Assembly (NCBI GenBank): GCA_045660445.1
Contig: JAZRDR010000003.1
Coordinates: forward strand, 1-64,000
Direction of reading: 5' to 3'
Length of the DNA: 64,000 nucleotides
Source of the DNA: Faeciplasma sp045660445
GTDB taxonomy: Bacteria; Bacillota; Clostridia; Oscillospirales; Ruminococcaceae
In this document: piece after piece, positions 32,743 through 39,828 of the stretch
Position numbering within the stretch: position 1 is the stretch's first letter
Layout of the letters: each line of letters starts with the position of its first letter
Position numbers and translations under genes: made by a program
Notes under the pieces: model-generated
Seen by the model: the letters and a program-made list of their open reading frames with translations, nothing else
What the model was told of the DNA's origin: nothing
Database searches by the model: none

Positions 32743-34200
32743 TTAGTTGGAATAAGGAATTACAGGCTCGTATCTGATTCTGAGCTTAGGAAGTGACTTG
32801 ATAGTTGCATATGCGTTCATGTCGCCGCCTTCGATCGAAAGATCGTTTTCACCGGATGCGGGAGGAGCGAATATCTTCAAGGTGTATTCAGTCTCGCCGT
32901 CAAGCTTCTTGTCAAAGAATGCAGGCATAAGATCGATAAACTTAGCATTTGGAGATTTATAGAACCATCTTCCTGCAAACTCGATCATAAGGTTCGAGTT
33001 ATCGTCTTCATCGAATGTAAGCTCGCAGAAATGGGGATCCTTTTCAACCTTAACGGGAATTGCCAAGCCATCAGCATCTTCAGCTCCGCCCCAACGAAGT
33101 GTTACGGGCAAGCTTACCTCTGCTCCGATATCCATCTTGGGCATGAACCATTCGTTGTTGATGATCTCTTTATATGCAGCAAGTGCGGGAAGCTCAACAC
33201 CAACGTCTGCGTTGTTGGGATCCTGCCATTCAAGGCCAAGTCTGCCTCTGTCTCTGAACTGATAGAATGTGAAGCCGGAGAACCACTTTGCATCATCTTC
33301 AATAAGCTTGTCGCAGAAGTGCTTGATAACCTTGCACTGATCGTAAGGGCCGGTAACGTCGCCATCAGCATTGAATTCACTCATAACCATCGGCTTGTCA
33401 ACGCCGCCGCAGATCTCTTTAAATCTGAAGTAAGAAGCCTTTGTGTGCTTATAAACAAGCTCAGCACCGTCATATTTAAAGCTTCTTACGCGCGAATCTT
33501 TTTCTGCAACATCGTTGGGCCAGCCCCAGTGGAGAGCCATATACTTGTCAACAGAGAAGATGTCGGTTTTTCTTACAGCCTCGGCAAAGATGTCTTCCAT
33601 AACGATCTTTTCATCATGATCAGATTCGATACCGCCGATGCAAAGGATGGTCTTAACATTGGGTGCATATTCGTGAAGTATATCGTGGAAACGGCAGAAG
33701 AAATCTGCAACCTCTTGATATGTACATCTCTTGTTGAAGGAGAACCAAGAGCCTGTTGCCTCGTGGTTGATACGCAATAAAACTCTGCCGAAGGGCTTAA
33801 GGTCGTTGGCGATAGCGATAAGGTGCTCGTCACTTACATGAGGGTCGATAGTAAGGGTGAAAACAAGATCCTGTCCGTGACGGCGAATGTCTCTTATCTG
33901 ATCGAAAACAGGAGCGCTCTTGTCACCGTTAAGTCCTCCCCTATAAGGGAAATAGTCGTCATAAGGATATGCCCATGCATTTGTTTTGTCTGTTGCTTCA
34001 AAAGCATCAGAAGCTCTTGCCGGCCATCCCTCATCCAAAGGATAGTAGCAATACATTAAGTTAATACCTCTGTGAGGTCTTCCAAGCTTATTCAAAACGT
34101 AATCCTGATTTACATATTCGCCTCGTTCAGATCCGTCGCCCAAATCGAGAGAACATATTGCTTCGCCCATGTGGAGCGAATATACTTTTAAGTCTTTCAT
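32743..34200 (-). CDS. Clan GH-A glycoside hydrolase (GH26-like, substrate unknown)
   Basis: A 485-residue protein with a TIM-barrel hydrolase (residues about 1-350) and a C-terminal beta-sandwich. The acid/base glutamate is likely in R-I-N-H-E-A-T-G-S-W-F near residue 148, resembling the H-E-x-x-G-x-W-F-W of GH26 mannanases, and the nucleophile is likely in V-M-S-E-F near residue 275. Overall similarity to any named family is weak by eye, so GH26 is only a suggestion. There is no signal peptide. GGAGGATA precedes the ATG at 34200. Monocistronic. Confidence 0.65.
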   Translation of the reverse strand: MKDLKVYSLHMGEAICSLDLGDGSERGEYVNQDYVLNKLGRPHRGINLMYCYYPLDEGWPARASDAFEATDKTNAWAYPYDDYFPYRGGLNGDKSAPVFDQIRDIRRHGQDLVFTLTIDPHVSDEHLIAIANDLKPFGRVLLRINHEATGSWFSFNKRCTYQEVADFFCRFHDILHEYAPNVKTILCIGGIESDHDEKIVMEDIFAEAVRKTDIFSVDKYMALHWGWPNDVAEKDSRVRSFKYDGAELVYKHTKASYFRFKEICGGVDKPMVMSEFNADGDVTGPYDQCKVIKHFCDKLIEDDAKWFSGFTFYQFRDRGRLGLEWQDPNNADVGVELPALAAYKEIINNEWFMPKMDIGAEVSLPVTLRWGGAEDADGLAIPVKVEKDPHFCELTFDEDDNSNLMIEFAGRWFYKSPNAKFIDLMPAFFDKKLDGETEYTLKIFAPPASGENDLSIEGGDMNAYATIKSLPKLRIRYEPVIPYSN

Positions 34201-34373
34201 ATTTTTATATCCTCCAGTAAAAAAGTGCCGTTTATCGGTCAATTCAATAATAAAATAGACTTGCGTCTTTGTCAACAAATGTTTAAAATATCGTCATTCT
34301 TTACAAAAAACATTATCACTATTTGGCACTTTGCGAGCCTTGAATAAATATTTATCTCTTTTTTGAAAAGCTA

Positions 34374-34402
34374 TTGAAAAATCTGTATTAAAGGTGTATC
34401 AT
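34374..34402 (+). promoter_or_regulatory. Sigma-A-type promoter for the MATE gene
   Basis: TTGAAA at 34374-34379, 17 bases, TATCAT at 34397-34402. It places the start of transcription after the earliest in-frame ATG, supporting a downstream TTG start. Confidence 0.7.
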
Positions 34403-34444
34403 ATATGCGAATGTAATATTACAACAATAAAGGAAGTGCAGGCC

Positions 34445-35854
34445 TTGACTAACGCAAATAAGAACACCATGGACATGACCCATGGCTCGCTTTTGCCCGC
34501 GATCTTAAAATTCACGCTGCCGCTGCTTTTAACAGGCACTCTGCAGCTATTATATAACGCCGCCGACATCGTTGTAGTGGGACGCTTTGCAAGCGACAAT
34601 TCCCTTGCCGCCGTAAGCTCGACAGGCCCGCTTATAAATCTTATCGTTAATGTTTTTATGGGGCTTTCAATCGGTGCATCTGTCGTTGTTTCACAAAACT
34701 TTGGTGCAGGCAAGTATAAAGACGTTGGCGAGGCTGTTCACACTGCGATCGCTATCTCGCTTATAAGCGGTGTAGTCGTCGGAATCTTTGGCTTCTTCGC
34801 ATCAAAGGGAATGCTTCAGCTTATGGACTCTCCCGAAAATGTTATCGGCCTTTCTGACATTTACGTTAAGATATATTTTATCGGAATGCCCGCAAACATG
34901 CTTTATAACTTTGGTGCGGCAATAATGCGTGCCGTTGGAGATACCAAGCGCCCTCTTTACTATTTAATGTTCTCGGGGCTGATCAACGTCATTTTAAACC
35001 TTATCTTCGTAATCGTCTTCCACATGGACGTTGCAGGTGTTGCTTTGGCAACGATAGCCTCTCAGATAATTTCTGCATTTCTTGTTATCAGACACATGAT
35101 AAAATCTGACAGTGTGATCAAGTTTGAGATAAAAAAGATGAAGATCCACAAGGACAAGCTTCTTACGATCGTGGCTGTCGGTCTTCCCGCAGGTATTCAA
35201 GGCTCGCTTTTCTCGATCTCGAATGTTATCATCCAGTCGTCAGTTAACGGATTCGGCTCTGATGCAATGGCAGGAAACGGTGCAGCAGGAAACATCGAAG
35301 GCTTTATATATGTAGCTATGAACTCGCTCCACCAAGCTGCCGTAACCTTTACCGGGCAGAACTATGGTGCAAAGAAGTTTAATAGAATCAAGACTGTTTG
35401 TCTTGAATGTATGGGACTTGTTGCCGCAGTCGGTCTTGCAATGGGTGCGCTGATGAGTATATTCGATTCTCAGCTTCTTTCAATATATACCGATAATCCT
35501 GCCGAGATAGAATTTGGCATTGTCCGAATCAGCGTTATTGCGCTTACATATTTCCTTTGCGGAACGATGGACGTTATGGTGGGTATGCTGCGAGGGATCG
35601 GGCAATCACTTACGCCAACTATCGTTTCCATCTCCTGTGTCTGCGGATTCAGAATTTTGTGGATATTCACAGTATTTGCAGGCTATAAAGCTGCAGGGCA
35701 CACCGTGAACGATTGTCTTGCGATGCTTTACATTTCCTATCCGATCTCTTGGCTTGCAGCAACAGTTACACATATAGGTTGCTTTGCATTTTTGTATCGA
35801 AGGATGTTCAAACAGCCGGAAAAGGAAGAACTTGAAATTTGCTCTGCTGAATAA
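34445..35854 (+). CDS. MATE family multidrug/cation antiporter
   Basis: A 469-residue protein with twelve membrane segments, matching MATE exporters that drive drug or metabolite efflux with Na+ or H+. Family marks include D-I-V-V-V-G-R-F near residue 37, S-I-G-A-S-V-V-V-S-Q-x-x-G near residue 77 and the second-half repeat with Q-N-Y-G-A near residue 305. I use the TTG at 34445, eight bases after AAGGAAG and consistent with the promoter; an ATG at 34469 is possible. The substrate is unknown. Confidence 0.9.
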   Translation: MTNANKNTMDMTHGSLLPAILKFTLPLLLTGTLQLLYNAADIVVVGRFASDNSLAAVSSTGPLINLIVNVFMGLSIGASVVVSQNFGAGKYKDVGEAVHTAIAISLISGVVVGIFGFFASKGMLQLMDSPENVIGLSDIYVKIYFIGMPANMLYNFGAAIMRAVGDTKRPLYYLMFSGLINVILNLIFVIVFHMDVAGVALATIASQIISAFLVIRHMIKSDSVIKFEIKKMKIHKDKLLTIVAVGLPAGIQGSLFSISNVIIQSSVNGFGSDAMAGNGAAGNIEGFIYVAMNSLHQAAVTFTGQNYGAKKFNRIKTVCLECMGLVAAVGLAMGALMSIFDSQLLSIYTDNPAEIEFGIVRISVIALTYFLCGTMDVMVGMLRGIGQSLTPTIVSISCVCGFRILWIFTVFAGYKAAGHTVNDCLAMLYISYPISWLAATVTHIGCFAFLYRRMFKQPEKEELEICSAE

Positions 35855-35860
35855 AAATAT

Positions 35861-35896
35861 TGACCTTCCCTTTTGGGAAGGTCATTTTTGTTTTTT
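35861..35896. terminator. Bidirectional intrinsic terminator
   Basis: TGACCTTCCC / GGGAAGGTCA stem with TTTT loop and T-run, between convergent MATE and spoVAE genes. Confidence 0.9.
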
Positions 35897-36253
35897 CTAA
35901 GCCTTTGATTTTGAACGGAACAAAAGTGCGGCAACAAGACCTGCGGTTATTGCGGCGGTGATCCCTCCGGCGCAAGCCCTAAGCCCTCCGGTCAGAGCGC
36001 CCAAAAGTCCCTGCTCGTCAACAGCTTTGCGCACACCCTCTGAAAGAAGATAGCCAAATCCGGTCAAGGGAACTGTCGCGCCTGCTCCGGCAAACTCCTT
36101 GATGTAATCATAAATGCCCAATGCCCCCAAAACTACGCCCGCCACAACATACATCACTAAAATGCGCGCAGGTGTAAGCTTGGTTTTATCTATCAATATC
36201 TGCCCAACGGCGCAAAATGCGCCGCCGACCAAAAACGCCCATAAATATTGCAT
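35897..36253 (-). CDS. spoVAE: Stage V sporulation protein AE
   Basis: A 118-residue membrane protein with four hydrophobic segments. G-x-x-C-A-V-G-Q-I-L-I-D at the front and the G-A-G-A-T-V-P-L-T-G-F-G loop are hallmarks of the SpoVAC/SpoVAE family, which forms the channel that moves dipicolinic acid into and out of the spore core. GGAGG precedes the ATG at 36253, 14 bases after the spoVAD stop, so the two genes are cotranscribed. Made in the forespore in related species. Confidence 0.93.
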   Translation of the reverse strand: MQYLWAFLVGGAFCAVGQILIDKTKLTPARILVMYVVAGVVLGALGIYDYIKEFAGAGATVPLTGFGYLLSEGVRKAVDEQGLLGALTGGLRACAGGITAAITAGLVAALLFRSKSKA

Positions 36254-36267
36254 ATGCCCTCCTTTGT

Positions 36268-37281
36268 TCACGGCTCTGCCGATATCCACGCAAGATGCGA
36301 AATACACGGGATAGACTTTCCTTGCTGGGTTGATGTTGGAGATAAAAGTGCACCCGTTGCGGCAAACAGAATGTTTTTCATTCTGCCCGATCTAAGCGAG
36401 GGCAAAAAGTGTCCGCAAAGCATGGATGCGGCGCACCCACAGCCCGAACCTCCTGCGTGAACATCCTGCCTATCGATATCAAAAAGCATTCTGCCGCAAT
36501 CAAGGTGGCGGGATTTAATATCTAACCCATCAGCCTCGGCAAGCTCTATCAAAAGCTGCGAGCCGACGATGCCCAAGTCCCCCGTTACGATATAATCAAA
36601 ATTTTCGGGCAAAAGTGAGGTGTCGGCAAAAAACTGTTTTATCGTTGAATATGCCGCAGGAGCCATCGCCGCGCCCATGTTGTTGGCATCGGTAACGCCC
36701 TTATCCTCGATCTTTCCGACAGTCACCGCTTTGATAAACGGCGGCTCTATCCCCTTTTCCAAGATGACAGCTCCGCAGGCGGTTGCCGTCCATTGCGAAT
36801 TGGGAGTGCGCTGTCCGCCGTATTCAAGAGGGAAACGGTATTGCCTCTCTGCTGTGCAGAAGTGAGACGAGGTTATTGCCGCAGCCCTTTCGGCAATTCC
36901 CGAATCGACGAAGAGAGAGGACATCAAAAGCCCCTCTGACATTGTTGAACACGCGCCATAGATGCCCAAAAATGGCACTTTAAAGTCCTTTAAAGCAAAG
37001 CTTGTGCCGATGCACTGATTTAAAAGGTCGCCGCCGAACAAAAGCGTCAAATCCTCGGGCTTGATGCCGCGCTTTTCAATGGCAGTTTGCAAGGTCATCC
37101 CCTGCATTGCAGATTCTGCCTCTTCAAAGCTTTGCTGACCGAAGCGGTCGTCGGGATCGGTATAATCAAACATACTGCCGAACGGCCCCTCGCTTTCTTT
37201 TTTTCCTGCGGATGAGGCAAATGCCGAGGCGCACACAAACGCTTCCATAAGCCAGGTTGCCTGACCGATTTTTTTAGCCAT
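36268..37281 (-). CDS. spoVAD: Stage V sporulation protein AD
   Basis: A 337-residue thiolase-fold protein of the spore dipicolinic-acid channel complex; SpoVAD binds dipicolinate at the inner membrane. Typical blocks are the G-G-D-L-L-N-Q segment near residue 84, G-I-Y-G-A-C-S-T-M-S-E near residue 107, the T-S-S-H-F region and the C-terminal G-A-L-L-S-P-T-S-T-Q-Q-G. GGAAG precedes the ATG at 37281. The usual first gene of the trio, spoVAC, is not next to it. A sigma-G-like promoter lies just upstream. Confidence 0.95.
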   Translation of the reverse strand: MAKKIGQATWLMEAFVCASAFASSAGKKESEGPFGSMFDYTDPDDRFGQQSFEEAESAMQGMTLQTAIEKRGIKPEDLTLLFGGDLLNQCIGTSFALKDFKVPFLGIYGACSTMSEGLLMSSLFVDSGIAERAAAITSSHFCTAERQYRFPLEYGGQRTPNSQWTATACGAVILEKGIEPPFIKAVTVGKIEDKGVTDANNMGAAMAPAAYSTIKQFFADTSLLPENFDYIVTGDLGIVGSQLLIELAEADGLDIKSRHLDCGRMLFDIDRQDVHAGGSGCGCAASMLCGHFLPSLRSGRMKNILFAATGALLSPTSTQQGKSIPCISHLAWISAEP

Positions 37282-37313
37282 GAAATCTTCCTTTCGCAAA
37301 AAGCTGTTTTGGC

Positions 37314-37342
37314 TATTTTGCGCCCAAAAGGCTTAAATATGC
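37314..37342 (-). promoter_or_regulatory. Candidate sigma-G promoter for spoVAD-spoVAE
   Basis: On the minus strand GCATA (37342-37338), 17 bases, CAAAATA (37320-37314). This fits the forespore sigma-G pattern GYATR-N17/18-CATWMTA except one base of the -10. The gene pair is a known sigma-G target in Bacillus. Confidence 0.45.
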
Positions 37343-37346
37343 AAAA

Positions 37347-37370
37347 GAAAACCGCCCAAAAGAGCGGTCA
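37347..37370 (-). terminator. Weak intrinsic terminator
   Basis: On the minus strand ACCGC / GCGGT stem followed by TTTTCTTTT, downstream of the 199-residue gene and its trailing reading-frame remnant. Confidence 0.45.
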
Positions 37371-37376
37371 AGATCA

Positions 37377-37524
37377 TTATGTAGGAAGAATGCCATTAAG
37401 AAATTCTTTGGGAAACGCTTTGATTAAAACTCCATCTATCTTGCCTGGTAATACAACGCATAAAAGGGAGCTGTCCTCCTCAACTTCACGAATGGCGGCT
37501 GTAAAATATATATCACCTGCTATT
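37377..37524 (-). pseudogene. C-terminal remnant of an unidentified protein
   Basis: Overlapping the last codons of the gene at 37520 in another frame, the minus strand reads about 48 residues (C-E-I-A-G-D-I-Y-F-T-A-A-I-R-E-V-E-E-D then L-C-V-V-L-P-G-K-I-D-G-V) to a TAA at 37377. It has a protein-like composition but no start codon. It may be the leftover tail of a lost gene or a frameshifted end. Confidence 0.4.
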
Positions 37525-38107
37525 TCGCAAACACCAAATCATTTTCATCTTCATTCCAATTCAAGTCGATAGTATTGTCGCCTATCGGTGAATATACATT
37601 ATACTCTTTTGGAGATATGTCATAAATAAATATGTATCTAACAATATTGTAATCATCGTCAAAACAAATCAAGCAAAAATTATTATTATATATTTCTTCA
37701 TTAATAGTGATAAGATTAACGATGAATCCGCCATAAGGGAACGTTTCAAGGTCTGATTCTAATGCGAAATGAACAAGTATATTATTTTTTGTATTTTCAT
37801 ACTGTTCGGGAATGTATTGAAGATCAAGTATATATGTTGCTGCATAATTACCTACTACTCCACCAGCATGATGTTCAAAAGCAATATTTATATAGTCAAA
37901 GGAATCTGTATATCTGTCAAAGAATAGCTTTGCTTTTTCTCCACCTTGATACTCTACATAATCATTTTGCAAAAAATACTCAGCACCGCTAACCTCGATA
38001 TATCTATCATAAATACGATTACCTATAACAAGCAAAAACAAAACCAATACCAAAGTAGCGATCAGAATTGCGATTAACAATCTGATAAAAGTTCTGGGTT
38101 TCTTCAT
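37520..38107 (-). CDS. Single-pass membrane/secreted protein of unknown function
   Basis: A 195-residue protein with a basic start (M-K-K-P-R-T), one hydrophobic segment (about 7-27) and an outside domain rich in Tyr, Asn and Asp. I recognise no family. It is AT-rich compared with its neighbours. GGAGG is seven bases before the ATG at 38107 (another ATG directly precedes it). It has its own promoter divergent from the lipoprotein gene. Confidence 0.6.
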   Translation of the reverse strand: MKKPRTFIRLLIAILIATLVLVLFLLVIGNRIYDRYIEVSGAEYFLQNDYVEYQGGEKAKLFFDRYTDSFDYINIAFEHHAGGVVGNYAATYILDLQYIPEQYENTKNNILVHFALESDLETFPYGGFIVNLITINEEIYNNNFCLICFDDDYNIVRYIFIYDISPKEYNVYSPIGDNTIDLNWNEDENDLVFAK

Positions 38108-38136
38108 CATTCCACCTCCCATGTAATGTCAACTAT

Positions 38137-38166
38137 ATTATATCACAACATCCACTTACCTTGCAA
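38137..38166 (-). promoter_or_regulatory. Sigma-A-type promoter
   Basis: On the minus strand TTGCAA (38166-38161), 18 bases, TATAAT (38142-38137), serving the single-pass membrane protein gene. Confidence 0.75.
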
Positions 38167-38170
38167 GCTA

Positions 38171-38199
38171 TTGAAAAATCCGCTGATTTATAGTATAAT
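38171..38199 (+). promoter_or_regulatory. Sigma-A-type promoter
   Basis: TTGAAA at 38171-38176, 17 bases, TATAAT at 38194-38199, serving the lipoprotein gene; its -35 is only four bases from that of the divergent promoter. Confidence 0.8.
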
Positions 38200-38238
38200 A
38201 AATATGTATATTTGCTCTTTTAAGAAAGGAGTTTTAAA

Positions 38239-39126
38239 ATGAAAAAGCTGCTTGCAATTTTGCTTGCTTTAATACTTGCGCTTTCGCTTTGTGCGTGCAA
38301 CAAGGATAAGCCCGACGGCAACGTGCCCGACAACGTTCTGACACCAAGCGGGGACGTTACAACCTCTGCCGACGAGCAGGAAACCCCTGCGGTTTCTTCA
38401 AGCGAGGCGACTGAAGCTTCTCAGCCCGACGAGGACGTGACATCGGACACTTCCGTTTTAGAGGAAGAAGCGCCCACAACCTCTGAAACAAAGGAAGAAG
38501 AGGAAATCATCATCGACGATGAGCCGGAAGACGAGCCTGAGGTTGACATCACAGAAATTATCGACATTCATAAATATAAGGCGTTTGAACAGCTTTATCT
38601 CCTCAACTCGGACAGGGTTCACGCAAAGTTTATGGAAGCGGTTTCATACGACGGAGAGTATATTTCAGGCACAGAGCGCGAGATATACATTTTGGGCGAT
38701 GAATTTGTTTACATAACCGACGGCACTCATAAAATGTTCACTCAAGACGGTGACGTTCACGTTGAAGATTTTGAAAACGAAGTTAAGTGCATTTACGAGG
38801 GTGGCTTTAAAGAAGAGGGCGACCGCTTTGGATACGGAATCCTTAACTATAAAAACATCTACGTGAGCGAAGAGGAAGATGCGACCATCGAGGTATTTGA
38901 AATCGACACCTATGGTGGAAAGATAAACTCGACCTGGACGTTCTATAACGACGGAACGTTTACGGTTGCTGATTTGATAGACGATTCGGGTGCATACTAT
39001 TTCTATAGCTTCGAAGTCGTGGAATCGGCCTTCCCTGAAGTTGAAATGCAGCAATCGATTGCTCATGCGGCTCCCGGTGTCGAGCTTGAGCTTATAACAG
39101 TTGAAGAATATGAACAAAATTATTAA
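38239..39126 (+). CDS. Lipoprotein with acidic linker, unknown function
   Basis: A 295-residue protein with a lipoprotein signal (hydrophobic core, lipobox L-C-A-C at residues 17-20), a long Glu/Asp/Ser/Thr-rich linker (about 25-112) and a C-terminal globular domain of mostly beta character. No family is recognised. It is anchored outside the membrane. GAAAGGAG precedes the ATG. It may share a transcript with the cyclophilin 21 bases downstream. Confidence 0.75.
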   Translation: MKKLLAILLALILALSLCACNKDKPDGNVPDNVLTPSGDVTTSADEQETPAVSSSEATEASQPDEDVTSDTSVLEEEAPTTSETKEEEEIIIDDEPEDEPEVDITEIIDIHKYKAFEQLYLLNSDRVHAKFMEAVSYDGEYISGTEREIYILGDEFVYITDGTHKMFTQDGDVHVEDFENEVKCIYEGGFKEEGDRFGYGILNYKNIYVSEEEDATIEVFEIDTYGGKINSTWTFYNDGTFTVADLIDDSGAYYFYSFEVVESAFPEVEMQQSIAHAAPGVELELITVEEYEQNY

Positions 39127-39147
39127 TATAAAGGACGGTAAAACATT

Positions 39148-39618
39148 ATGGTAACAATCGAAATGGAAAACGGCAAGAAGATCAAGCTTGAGCTTTATCC
39201 CGAACACGCACCTATAACAGTTGCAAACTTTGAAGGTCTTGTTAAAGAGGGCTTTTATGACGGGATCATCTTCCACAGAGTTATTGAAGGATTTATGATC
39301 CAGGGCGGTGACCCCACGGGAACAGGCATGGACGGCTCGAAGAAGTCTATTAAGGGCGAGTTCTTGGCAAACGGTGTTGTTAACAACTTAAAGCACACAA
39401 GAGGCGTTATCTCGATGGCTCGTACACAAGATCCCAACTCGGCATCAAGCCAGTTCTTCATTATGCACAAGAACGCTCCTCATCTCGACGGACAGTATGC
39501 TGCTTTCGGCAAGGTCGTTGAAGGCATCGAGGTTGTTGATGAGATAGCAGCGGTTGAGACAAATTACATGGATAAGCCCGTTGTTCCTCAGAAGATAAAG
39601 ACAATTACCATTGACTGA
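39148..39618 (+). CDS. Cyclophilin-type peptidyl-prolyl isomerase
   Basis: A 156-residue cytosolic cyclophilin that speeds proline cis/trans isomerisation in protein folding. The signature F-H-R-V-I-E-G-F-M-I-Q-G-G-D-P near residues 46-60 carries the catalytic arginine; S-M-A-R, S-S-Q-F-F-I and L-D-G-Q-Y-A-A-F-G-K-V follow in order. Length fits minimal bacterial members. AAGGACGG lies upstream at a slightly long distance. Confidence 0.95.
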   Translation: MVTIEMENGKKIKLELYPEHAPITVANFEGLVKEGFYDGIIFHRVIEGFMIQGGDPTGTGMDGSKKSIKGEFLANGVVNNLKHTRGVISMARTQDPNSASSQFFIMHKNAPHLDGQYAAFGKVVEGIEVVDEIAAVETNYMDKPVVPQKIKTITID

Positions 39619-39627
39619 TTTAGCTGA

Positions 39628-39793
39628 GCGCCGAGGCGTCGCTTTCGCGACGCAAGGGGGCGAAGCCCCACCCGCGCTGAAAGCGCGGGTGCCCTGCCGC
39701 CGCCAGGGGGCAGGGATAGTGCGCATACGCAGTATGCGCACGGGCTTCGCCCCCCACACCGCGCCACTTTTCGTGGCGCGGCTCGGCGTGCGC
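39628..39793. repeat. GC-rich element C: nested five-hairpin structure before uvrC
   Basis: All arms pair perfectly. Outer stem CGCCGAG (39629-39635)/CTCGGCG (39782-39788). Directly stacked inside: hairpin a GCGTCGC/GCGACGC (39636-39653) and hairpin e CCGCGCCAC/GTGGCGCGG (39759-39781). Between them a 13-bp stem, GGGGGCGAAGCCC (39656-39668)/GGGCTTCGCCCCC (39742-39754), encloses hairpins b (39670-39690, 9 bp), c (39692-39715, 7 bp) and d (39719-39741, 10 bp). It does not encode a protein. It may be a structured RNA in the uvrC leader or a palindromic mobile DNA element. Confidence 0.85.
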
Positions 39794-39828
39794 TTTCAAA
39801 ACCAACCTGAAAGGAGGTCAACGCACAA

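Noticed and set aside
37309..37572. 87-codon plus-strand frame starting near 37309
   Set aside because: No ribosome site, covers a promoter region and the end of the opposite gene, and has a random-looking composition.
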